DNA of 7,359 nucleotides. Source: an uncultured Mycoplasma sp. Lineage in GTDB: Bacteria; Bacillota_I; Bacilli_A; Mycoplasmatales; Metamycoplasmataceae. The stretch is from contig CAMQBE010000028.1 in the NCBI GenBank assembly GCA_946998935.1, positions 1 through 7,359 of the forward strand, given 5' to 3'. The position numbers were made by a program, and so were the translations under genes. Every line of letters starts with the position of its first letter. The first letter of the stretch is position 1. Shown here piece by piece: positions 1-4,828 of this stretch. The notes under the pieces are model-generated. The model was not told the DNA's origin. It did no database searches and was given only the letters and a program-made list of their open reading frames with translations.

Positions 1-1
1 A

Positions 2-169
2 CTTGATCAATCAATTAGAAAAGCCTCAAGCGCTGTTGATACGATTTCAAAATTAGCTAAAACAACAAATATCGGCTTGCCTGACCGTACAAAAAAGAAT
101 GCTAAAAAAATAAAAGCTTTAGAAGATGCTAAGAGCGCTACTGAAGAAAATAATGAAGATGATGAATAA
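2..169 (+). CDS. C-terminal end of an unidentified protein (5' truncated by window edge)
   Basis: Only the last 55 codons are visible, ending at TAA 167-169. The other two + frames are closed by stops within the first 120 bases (one at TGA or TAG near the edge, one at TAG around position 58), so this frame is the credible one. The peptide is rich in Lys, Ala, Ser and Thr, has a lysine cluster in its middle (RTKKNAKKIKALEDAK) and finishes in a strongly acidic tail (EENNEDDE). It contains no cysteine, no tryptophan and no membrane segment. Such charged tails are common on mycoplasma cytosolic proteins and carry no family signal, so I do not recognise the gene. The hairpin terminator 23 bases downstream supports this being the true 3' end of a transcription unit. 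Confidence 0.7.
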   Translation, partial: LDQSIRKASSAVDTISKLAKTTNIGLPDRTKKNAKKIKALEDAKSATEENNEDDE

Positions 170-191
170 ACAAAAATATTAAATATTTACT

Positions 192-217
192 AAAAGTGCT
201 ATAAATTAGCATTTTTT
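192..217 (+). terminator. Rho-independent terminator after the first gene
   Basis: A stem of about nine pairs (AAAGTGCTA against TAGCATTTT, with one G-U pair) closes a five-base TAAAT loop and runs into six Ts. It lies 23 bases after the stop of the upstream gene and ends that transcript before the tRNA promoters. Confidence 0.7.
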
Positions 218-224
218 GTTAATA

Positions 225-252
225 TTGATCAACTAATAAAGTTAAGTATAAT
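225..252 (+). promoter_or_regulatory. Upstream promoter P1 of the tRNA-Leu/tRNA-Lys unit
   Basis: TTGATC (225-230) is followed after 16 bases by a consensus TATAAT (247-252). The predicted transcript start near 259 would give a leader of about 70 bases before tRNA-Leu. It sits just after the upstream terminator. It is weaker evidence than P2, because TATAAT-like strings arise by chance in DNA this AT-rich. Confidence 0.45.
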
Positions 253-278
253 AACCTAAAATATATTTTCAAAAATTA

Positions 279-306
279 TTGTCTTTTTTTTAATATGAAT
301 TATAAT
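279..306 (+). promoter_or_regulatory. Proximal promoter P2 of the tRNA-Leu/tRNA-Lys unit
   Basis: TTGTCT (279-284) and a perfect TATAAT (301-306) are separated by 16 bases. Transcription would begin near 313, about 16 bases before the mature 5' end of tRNA-Leu at 329, which is a typical short tRNA leader for RNase P removal. Confidence 0.7.
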
Positions 307-328
307 TAAATAGCATTTTTAAGAAAAT

Positions 329-415
329 GCCCAGGTGGCGGAATAGGTAGACGCAAGGGACTTAAAATCCCTCGGTCGCAAGACCGTGCTGGTTCAAGTC
401 CAGTTTTGGGCACCA
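329..415 (+). tRNA. tRNA-Leu (anticodon UAA)
   Basis: The 87-base cloverleaf is class II. The acceptor stem GCCCAGG pairs with TTTGGGC, with G-U at its two innermost pairs. The anticodon stem AGGGA/TCCCT holds the loop CTTAAAA with anticodon TAA at 363-365. A long variable arm (GGTC-GCAA-GACC, a GNRA tetraloop) is diagnostic of Leu/Ser/Tyr tRNAs. The T arm is GCTGG-TTCAAGT-CCAGT, and the CCA end is encoded (413-415). It reads UUA and UUG, UUA being the main Leu codon in AT-rich mycoplasmas. It is co-transcribed with the tRNA-Lys 27 bases downstream. Confidence 0.97.
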
Positions 416-416
416 T

Positions 417-436
417 ATGTCCAGCAAAAAGGACAT
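417..436 (+). other. Hairpin in the spacer between the two tRNAs
   Basis: ATGTCC (417-422) pairs perfectly with GGACAT (431-436) around an eight-base A-rich loop. It starts one base after the encoded CCA of tRNA-Leu and ends six bases before tRNA-Lys. No T-run follows, so it is not a terminator. A role as a spacer element in tRNA precursor processing is inference. Confidence 0.5.
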
Positions 437-442
437 TAAGAT

Positions 443-518
443 GCGCCCTTAGCTCAGGCGGTAGAGCAAATGGCTTTTAACCATTGGGTCGGAGGTTCGA
501 GTCCTCTAGGGCGTACCA
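443..518 (+). tRNA. tRNA-Lys (anticodon UUU)
   Basis: This is a 76-base class I cloverleaf. The acceptor GCGCCCT pairs with AGGGCGT, leaving a G-U pair at the terminal 1-72 position. The D arm is GCTC/GAGC, the anticodon stem is AATGG/CCATT with loop CTTTTAA and anticodon TTT at 476-478, and the T arm is GGAGG-TTCGAGT-CCTCT. The CCA is encoded (516-518). It decodes AAA and AAG. It shares a transcript with tRNA-Leu and is followed by a terminator. Confidence 0.97.
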
Positions 519-534
519 TTTCAAGAAATTGACT

Positions 535-557
535 AGATAGGCAGACGCCTATTTTTT
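535..557 (+). terminator. Terminator of the tRNA unit
   Basis: ATAGGC (537-542) pairs with GCCTAT (547-552) around an AGAC loop, extended by A-T and G-U pairs at its base, and leads into a run of six Ts. It lies 16 bases after the tRNA-Lys CCA end. Confidence 0.8.
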
Positions 558-562
558 ATTTT

Positions 563-585
563 TAAAAAAATGTCTGTTAAGACAT
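563..585 (-). terminator. Terminator of the DUF402 gene, overlapping its stop codon
   Basis: On the - strand ATGTCT (585-580) pairs with AGACAT (575-570) around a TAAC loop and is followed by a run of seven Ts (570-564). The gene's TAA stop (579-577) is inside the loop. It stands back to back with the + strand tRNA terminator, insulating the two convergent units. Confidence 0.75.
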
Positions 586-1233
586 CTTCTTTGTAAAATC
601 TTCAAAAGCTGTTTCGCTTGAATAATTTCTTTTATTGTTTTTAGTTTTTCTAAAATTAGGTTGAACCGATTTATCTTTTTTAGCTAATTCTAAATAATAG
701 TCGATAACTTCTTCGTTGAAAAAATATTCAAAACGATTATATTTTTCTACAACTTCTTGTAAGTTATCATATATTTCTTGAATTAATTTATTTGAGTAAT
801 GATATTTTTTTGTATTTTCTCTAAATTCATCACGATCGACAATCGTCAAACTTTTAGTTGGATAACATTTTACATCTAAGTCAAAATCTACAAACTTGAT
901 GGTGTTATCTTCATATATTGGCCTAGAAGCCATGTTAACATAGATATAATTTTGCCTTGGCTTAAGTAAAATTAAGGCATTGTACATACTATTTTTAGGC
1001 ATGAATCACAAAACGTATTCCCTATAGATCCAATACTTCTCGTGTATTTCTGTAACTTTTGTTTTATACATTAAAAGTACGTAATGTTTTGGCGTATTAC
1101 GCAAAACTTTAACACCATTCCACTGGCGATAAAGTTCACCGTTATATTTGTATGCCTGCACATTGATAATTGAACCAATTAAAGGAAATGTTAGTTTCTT
1201 GTTTTCATCCCTATTTTTAGGACTACTATTCAT
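577..1233 (-). CDS. DUF402 / NtdP-family nucleoside di- and triphosphatase-like protein
   Basis: This 218-residue protein is interrupted only by TGA 1008-1006, read as Trp76. It matches the DUF402 (UPF0374) family typified by Bacillus subtilis YgaC and staphylococcal Ntdp, which hydrolyse nucleoside di- and triphosphates with divalent metal. Visible family features, in order: NVQAYKYNGELYRQW (residues 24-38), TEIHEKYWIYREYVLWF (61-77), YIYVNMASRP (96-105), then the acidic core FVDFDLDVKCYPT (114-126) and IVDRDEFRE (131-139) holding Asp116, Asp118, Asp120, Asp133, Asp135 and Glu136, the expected metal-site positions. A basic tail of about 30 residues (from about 188) exceeds the Bacillus protein. 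ATG 1233 is preceded by AAAAGGAGTG (1245-1236), a strong ribosome site. It is a single-gene unit with its own promoter and terminator. The family assignment is firm; the substrate is inferred from homologues. Confidence 0.9.
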
Positions 1234-1259
1234 AACACTCCTTTTGTCATTACACTTTA

Positions 1260-1287
1260 ATTATAAAGTTTATAAACTATATTTCAA
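1260..1287 (-). promoter_or_regulatory. Promoter of the DUF402 gene
   Basis: On the - strand TTGAAA (1287-1282) is followed after 16 bases by a perfect TATAAT (1265-1260). Transcription would start near 1253, giving a 20-base leader that carries the AAAAGGAGTG ribosome site. Confidence 0.75.
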
Positions 1288-1319
1288 TTATTATTTTTTA
1301 CCGGCAAAAACAAAAAAAC

Positions 1320-1336
1320 ACGCTAAAACAAAGCGT
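1320..1336. promoter_or_regulatory. Small inverted repeat at the -35 region of the 1410 gene
   Basis: ACGCT (1320-1324) and AGCGT (1332-1336) are inverted around seven bases. The right arm lies where a -35 box would be expected for the TATAAT at 1354. A regulatory role is speculative. Confidence 0.25.
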
Positions 1337-1350
1337 CAAGCTATAGCCTT

Positions 1351-1359
1351 TGTTATAAT
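1351..1359 (+). promoter_or_regulatory. Extended -10 promoter of the small gene at 1410
   Basis: TGT precedes a perfect TATAAT (1354-1359), forming the extended -10 pattern TGnTATAAT. No good -35 box is present at the normal distance, as is usual for extended -10 promoters and for many mycoplasma promoters. The predicted transcript start is near 1366. It diverges from the DUF402 promoter about 90 bases away. Confidence 0.65.
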
Positions 1360-1367
1360 TAAATTAG

Positions 1368-1395
1368 GATAAGAAAGTATATTAAGATTCTTATC
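1368..1395 (+). promoter_or_regulatory. 5' UTR hairpin just before the ribosome site of the small gene
   Basis: GATAAGAA (1368-1375) pairs perfectly with TTCTTATC (1388-1395) around a 12-base loop. Given the predicted start near 1366, this hairpin would be the very 5' end of the mRNA and ends four bases before the GGAGGAG ribosome site (1399-1405). It could protect the mRNA 5' end or modulate ribosome access; both are inference. Confidence 0.5.
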
Positions 1396-1409
1396 TACGG
1401 AGGAGATTT

Positions 1410-1625
1410 ATGTATAAATACAAAGCAAAATTGACATCTAGTCAAGAAATTATTGCACAAGCAAACACCCTCGAAGATATCGAAGGATTAGTCTTGGGAT
1501 ACCGTCGTAAACAAAAATATGACGAACATACCTCAGCTAATGTTCCTGTAGAAATTATTCATGTGGAAAGAGATAACTTAAAGGGTAAATATAAATCTGC
1601 CGAAAAAGTTGTAAAAGTTATTTAA
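1410..1625 (+). CDS. Small protein of unknown function (71 aa)
   Basis: The 71-residue protein starts at ATG 1410 behind a near-perfect Shine-Dalgarno GGAGGAG (1399-1405) and ends at TAA 1623. It has its own extended -10 promoter, a 5' hairpin and a terminator, so it is a real, independently transcribed gene. The sequence opens MYKYKAKLTSSQEIIAQA, has a LEDIEGLVLGYRRKQKYDEH segment (residues 22-41) and a basic C-terminus (KGKYKSAEKVVKVI). There is no signal peptide, membrane span, cysteine or tryptophan. The pattern suggests a compact soluble alpha/beta fold: a strand at each end with a central helix and a basic turn (RRKQK). I do not recognise a characterised family; it may be a conserved mycoplasma hypothetical. 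The strong translation signals imply high expression. Function unknown. Confidence 0.85.
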   Translation: MYKYKAKLTSSQEIIAQANTLEDIEGLVLGYRRKQKYDEHTSANVPVEIIHVERDNLKGKYKSAEKVVKVI

Positions 1626-1658
1626 TAACTCAAATATTATTTCTATATTTAATAGCTA

Positions 1659-1687
1659 ATAGGGCTTAAATAAAAGCTCTATTTTTT
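1659..1687 (+). terminator. Terminator after the small gene
   Basis: ATAGGGCTT (1659-1667) pairs with AAGCTCTAT (1674-1682), with one G-U pair, around a six-base loop, then six Ts (1682-1687). It lies 33 bases after the stop codon and separates the small gene from trmB. Confidence 0.8.
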
Positions 1688-1703
1688 ATACTTTTAAAGT
1701 ATA
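1687..1703. promoter_or_regulatory. Perfect 17-base palindrome upstream of trmB
   Basis: TATACTTT (1687-1694) and AAAGTATA (1696-1703) are perfect inverted copies around a single central T. The palindrome begins at the last T of the preceding terminator and ends 18 bases before the trmB ATG. The one-base spacer is unsuited to an RNA hairpin but typical of a site for a dimeric DNA-binding protein. It would cover the -35/spacer region of a promoter using TAAAAT 1709-1714. Confidence 0.4.
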
Positions 1704-1708
1704 TAAAT

Positions 1709-1714
1709 TAAAAT
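1709..1714 (+). promoter_or_regulatory. Candidate -10 box of a leaderless trmB promoter
   Basis: TAAAAT ends eight bases before the trmB ATG, so transcription could begin at or next to the start codon. No Shine-Dalgarno site lies before this ATG. TATAAA at 1702-1707 is an alternative -10 giving a leader of about 9 bases. Confidence 0.4.
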
Positions 1715-1721
1715 ATTCAAT

Positions 1722-2339
1722 ATGAGATTAAGAAATGATAGTCAAGCACCAGAAAAATTAAAATTATCCAATTTGCTTATAGAGCAGTCTAATTGGCCAA
1801 TTTTATTAAATGAAAATGATGTTATAGAAATAGGCATGGGCAAGGGTGAAATGATAGTTGAATTAGCACACTCAAATCCAAATATTCATTACTATGGCTT
1901 GGAAAAATATGCTACTGTTGCGGCTAAATGTTTAAAAAAAGCAAATGAGTATCAACTTAAAAATTTCAACATTATTCACGAAGATGCGATTAAATTACTT
2001 GAAGTTTTTAAAAATAAATGCAACACAATTTGATTAACTTTTAGTGACCCATGGCCTAAATCTAGACATTTTAAAAGGCGTTTAACTTATAAAACATATT
2101 TAGATTTGTATGAGCAAATATTAAATGAAAATGGTTTATTAAAAATCAAAACTGACAATGATAAATTCTATGAATTTTCTCTTGAAAGTCTTAAAGAAAA
2201 CAACTGAAATATTATCGATTTTGGAACTGATTTACACCGCTCAAAATATGCTAATGAAAATATTATGACCGGTTATGAAAATAAATGATCAAAAGCCGGA
2301 AAAAATATAAACTTTATATGAGCAAAAAAGGAGAGATAA
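1722..2339 (+). CDS. trmB: tRNA (guanine-N7-)-methyltransferase TrmB
   Basis: This 205-residue protein is near the usual TrmB length. It uses S-adenosylmethionine to methylate N7 of G46 in the tRNA variable loop, in the cytosol. Visible motifs: the family N-terminus MRLRND (fixing the ATG at 1722); the SAM-binding loop [16 protein letters not shown] (residues 34-49); Glu61 in YGLEKY, which normally contacts the SAM ribose; the signature [16 protein letters not shown] (106-121) with Asp109; KIKTDN (141-146); and the C-terminal TGYE signature near residues 182-186. Four TGA codons (2031, 2205, 2286, 2319) are read as Trp, one being Trp104 just before the catalytic signature. There is no ribosome site, so initiation is probably leaderless. 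The stop TAA overlaps the ATG of the sir2 frame by one base, so the two are translationally coupled. Confidence 0.95.
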
Positions 2340-3481
2340 TGGATGATTTTGAATCAAGAATTAATACTTTAAAAGATTTAATTAACAATGCTAAAAGAAT
2401 AGTATTTTTTTCAGGAGCTGGTGTTTCAACTGCTAGTGGTATTCCTGACTTTAGAAGTGAAAATGGCCTTTATTCTAAGAACTTCAAGAACTTTAGACCA
2501 GAAGAAATACTTTCAAGAAGTTTTTGAAAAACTAATCCCAAATTATTCTATGAATTTTATTTCAACACAATAGCAGTAACTGGAATTAAACCAAATATTA
2601 TTCATAATGTCGTTGCTTCTTGAAGCAAAAATAAAAACCAAGAAAATTGAACAATTACACAAAATATCGATAATTTAGACATGGAAGCAGGCAATCGAAA
2701 ATTACTAGAATTACATGGCAATGTGAACAGAAACTACTGTTATAGTTGTTCCAAGTTCTTTAATTTAAGTGACATGTTAAAACTTAGAGATAAAAATGAC
2801 ATTCCGCGTTGTGATGTCTGCAATTCAGTTATTAATCCTGACGTTGTTTTATATGAAGATCCGCTTTTAGAAGATACTACACAAAAAGCTGCGGATGTTT
2901 TATATAAGGCAGATCTTTTAATAATTGCCGGTACATCATTAAGTGTTTATCCGGCTAATATGCTTATTAACTATTACCAAGGCGATAATATTATAATTAT
3001 GAATAAAAGCAAAATACAAGATAATATACATTTGAATAACAAAAATTATCTAAAATATTCTGTATTTTTTGGCACACTTTTAGGCACTATTAGACATCAG
3101 GGCTTCATACCCTGAGATGATGATATAGATGTTATAATACCACTTGAAACATTAGAGTTTTTTCAAACAAATTATCCTCAATATATTAAAGATAATACAA
3201 ACGGAAATTTTTTATTAATACCTAAATATACTCATTATGAAAAAAACTGCCCAGAGGCAACTTATATTGACCTTTTTGTAACCGTCCCTACTACACAAAA
3301 GAAACTAAAAAAATTTAATAATTGGCATAATAAAATGCGTTATATGCATTCATTTATTTACCGTCCAACATTTAAAATTCAATGAGGTATTAAAGCACTT
3401 AAAGTTCTTTTATGGTTCACTTTAATATATAAAAAAATGACATTTACAGATGCTTATAATATTCTTAAAGAAACAGAATAA
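2339..3481 (+). CDS. Sir2 deacetylase reading frame fused in frame to part of a LicD-family transferase
   Basis: The frame encodes 380 residues, preceded by AAGGAG (2328-2333) and overlapping trmB by one base. Residues 1 to about 228 are a Sir2-type NAD-dependent protein deacylase: GAGVSTASGIPDFRS (26-40, NAD pocket), TQNIDN (107-112), catalytic His126 in LHGN, zinc cysteines 134/137 and 158/161, PDVVLYE (167-173) and AGTSLSVYPA (197-206). The last 20-25 residues normal for Sir2 (the strand/helix closing the Rossmann fold) are missing. From about residue 232 the sequence becomes LicD: [19 protein letters not shown] (240-258) then W-DDDID (259-264, metal site) and EATYIDLFV further on. LicD lacks its N-terminal 25-40 residues and is cut by TAA 3479. 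TGA at 2525, 2621, 2648, 3113 and 3383 is read as Trp. A deletion joining two neighbouring genes is the simplest reading. All visible Sir2 catalytic residues remain, but activity is doubtful. Confidence 0.85.
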
Positions 3482-3760
3482 ACAAATACAATAACTGCAA
3501 TTTCTTTCCCCTCTAAAAAAGAAATTAAAGCTAATACTTTTTGCAATATTGACCTATACGATAGCGTTAAAAGAAAATTTGAGGATTTAGAAGTTAATGT
3601 ACCCAAAGATTATGAAAAAATATTAATCCAAAATTATGGCAATAATTGAAAAGTACCTAATCCTAATTGAAAAAACAATGTTAACTTGAAACAAACCCAA
3701 CACTTAGGCTTATATGATATGTACTATTGTTGCTGCAAAGACAAAAGTAAGAAAAAATAG
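3032..3760 (+). pseudogene. licD remnant: N-terminally truncated LicD transferase with an internal TAA
   Basis: LicD-family proteins transfer phosphocholine or related phospho-groups to cell-surface glycans or glycolipids. Homology starts in the sir2-fused frame around 3032 and passes through [20 protein letters not shown]. It is interrupted by TAA 3479-3481 and then continues in exactly the same frame for 92 codons to TAG 3758-3760. The post-stop part is clearly LicD: it contains a KFEDLEVNVPKDYEKIL stretch (about 3572-3622) followed by NYGNNWKVP, the usual 'F-E-g-...-vPkdYd-iL...YGd-w--P' ending, with TGA used as Trp at two places. A single change such as CAA to TAA would explain the nonsense codon. 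No frameshift is present, so inactivation looks recent, or the codon is a sequencing error. The N-terminus was lost through the fusion with sir2. The terminal CCC peptide near the end (Cys-Cys-Cys-Lys) is unremarkable. Confidence 0.8.
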
Positions 3761-3782
3761 AGTCCCTTGCTCTACTTTTTTT
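3752..3782. terminator. Bidirectional terminator between licD remnant and galE
   Basis: TAGAG (3758-3762) pairs with CTCTA (3770-3774) around TCCCTTG. It is flanked by six As on the left and, after one C, seven Ts on the right, so it has a T-run in both directions. The arms contain the TAG stop of licD (3758-3760) and the TAG stop of galE (3774-3772). Confidence 0.8.
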
Positions 3783-4740
3783 CATTCATTTTTCTAAATT
3801 TATAATCACTCTCAATCATTTCTTTAAGTGATTTTTTAGGAGTTCAATTAAGTAATTCTTTAGCTTTATTATTTGAAGCTATAAGCATATCAGGGTCGCC
3901 TTCACGGCGAGGTCCATAAACATATTTAAATTTCTTAAAATTAAGAGCTTCATCAACAATTTCCTTGTTTGAAAAACCATTATTTGATCCTAGATTAGCA
4001 ATATTAGATTTGTGTTCTTTAAATAAGTATTCCAAGCCCTTAACATGAGCTAAAGCAATATCAGAAACGTGGACATAATCACGTATACATGTTCCATCTT
4101 GAGTTTTATAGTCATTACCATAAATTGTAAACACACTATCTTCAATAATTGAACGATTAATAATAGGAATAATATGTGTCAATTTTTTGCTTATTAAACC
4201 CGTTCTTAATTTACTGTCAGCTCCAGCCACATTAAAATATCTAAAGATAAAGTAATTAAAACCGTAAGCTTGTGAACATCATTGAATCAACTTTTCGCTT
4301 GCTAATTTACTTTCGCCATAAGGATTAATTGGTTTAAGTGTTGAATCTTCATTGCAAACACCAGCTTCAGCTTGTCCATAAACAGCAGCTGTTGAAGAAA
4401 AGACTATATTTTTAACATTGTATTTAACCATATTCTTAATAATTAAACGAACGCCTTCGGTGTTGTTATGATAGTAATCTAACGGATTAGATACACTTTC
4501 AGGGACAACAATTTTAGCAGCAAAATCCATTACACAGTCAATCTTGTTTTCTTTAAAAACTTTATCTAAATCATTGTCATTTGTAATATTACCTAAAACA
4601 AATTTAACTTCTTTTGGCAATACTTCTTTGTGACCTGTTGAAAGATTATCTATAACAATAACGTTATATTTTTTTATTAATTCTCACACTACGTGGCTAC
4701 CAATATAACCAGCGCCGCCAGCAACTAAAATAGTTTTCAT
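3772..4740 (-). CDS. galE: UDP-glucose 4-epimerase GalE
   Basis: This complete 322-residue protein is close to the usual 325-340. It is an NAD-dependent short-chain dehydrogenase-fold epimerase interconverting UDP-glucose and UDP-galactose in the cytosol. Visible features: the Rossmann NAD loop GGAGYIGSH (residues 8-16); Asp31 after the second strand; NITND (51-55); DFAA (72-75); FSSTAAVYG (114-122), with Thr117 at the active-site Ser/Thr position; catalytic PYGESK with Tyr141 and Lys145; RYFNVAGA (167-174); GTCIRDYVHVSDIA in the C-terminal sugar-binding part; and GPRREGDPD near the end. TGA is Trp at 4686, 4281 and 3846. ATG 4740 has GGAGGC (4750-4745) before it. It is monocistronic, divergent from the glycosyltransferase and convergent with licD. 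In a mycoplasma it most likely provides UDP-galactose for glycolipids or surface glycans. All key residues are intact. Confidence 0.95.
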
Positions 4741-4811
4741 ATAAGCCTCCATAATAAATATTTAAGTAAATTAATCTTATCAAAAAGCAAAAGAAAACTA
4801 ATTAAAAGAGT

Positions 4812-4822
4812 TATGATAAAAT
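4812..4822 (+). promoter_or_regulatory. -10 region of a near-leaderless glycosyltransferase promoter
   Basis: Two overlapping -10-like boxes, TATGAT (4812-4817) and TAAAAT (4817-4822), lie immediately before ATG 4829. They predict transcript starts about 4 bases before the ATG or at it. No Shine-Dalgarno sequence is at a workable distance and there is no clear -35 box. Confidence 0.45.
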
Positions 4823-4828
4823 CATATT

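Noticed and set aside
170..328. Possible small RNA or riboswitch in the spacer before tRNA-Leu
   Set aside because: Beyond the terminator and the two promoter-like sequences it holds only AT-rich DNA with no compact structured element.
1148..1372. Open + strand frame with a hydrophobic stretch, antisense to the start of the DUF402 gene
   Set aside because: It begins inside the DUF402 gene on the opposite strand, has no ribosome site and runs through the divergent promoter region. It is a shadow frame.
3020..3480. Programmed frameshift or phase-variable repeat as the cause of the licD interruption
   Set aside because: There is no long homopolymer or short tandem repeat at the stop, and the reading frame is the same before and after it, so a simple nonsense codon is sufficient.
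2339..3760. Possible novel NAD-dependent defence or toxin system using a Sir2 domain
   Set aside because: The Sir2 part has the zinc cysteines and HG motif of ordinary protein deacylases, and the partner is a broken carbohydrate enzyme with a nonsense codon. Gene decay explains the data better than a new system.
3758..3775. Ten-base similarity between the licD/galE terminator loop (on the - strand) and the anticodon arm of tRNA-Leu (GCAAGGGACT)
   Set aside because: I considered a tRNA-derived attachment site. The match is too short, lacks any integrase or mobile genes nearby, and is explained by the terminator structure.
4741..4828. A galE promoter on the - strand
   Set aside because: Several weak -10-like and -35-like strings exist in this AT-rich spacer, but none has both good boxes and correct spacing, so no site can be chosen.
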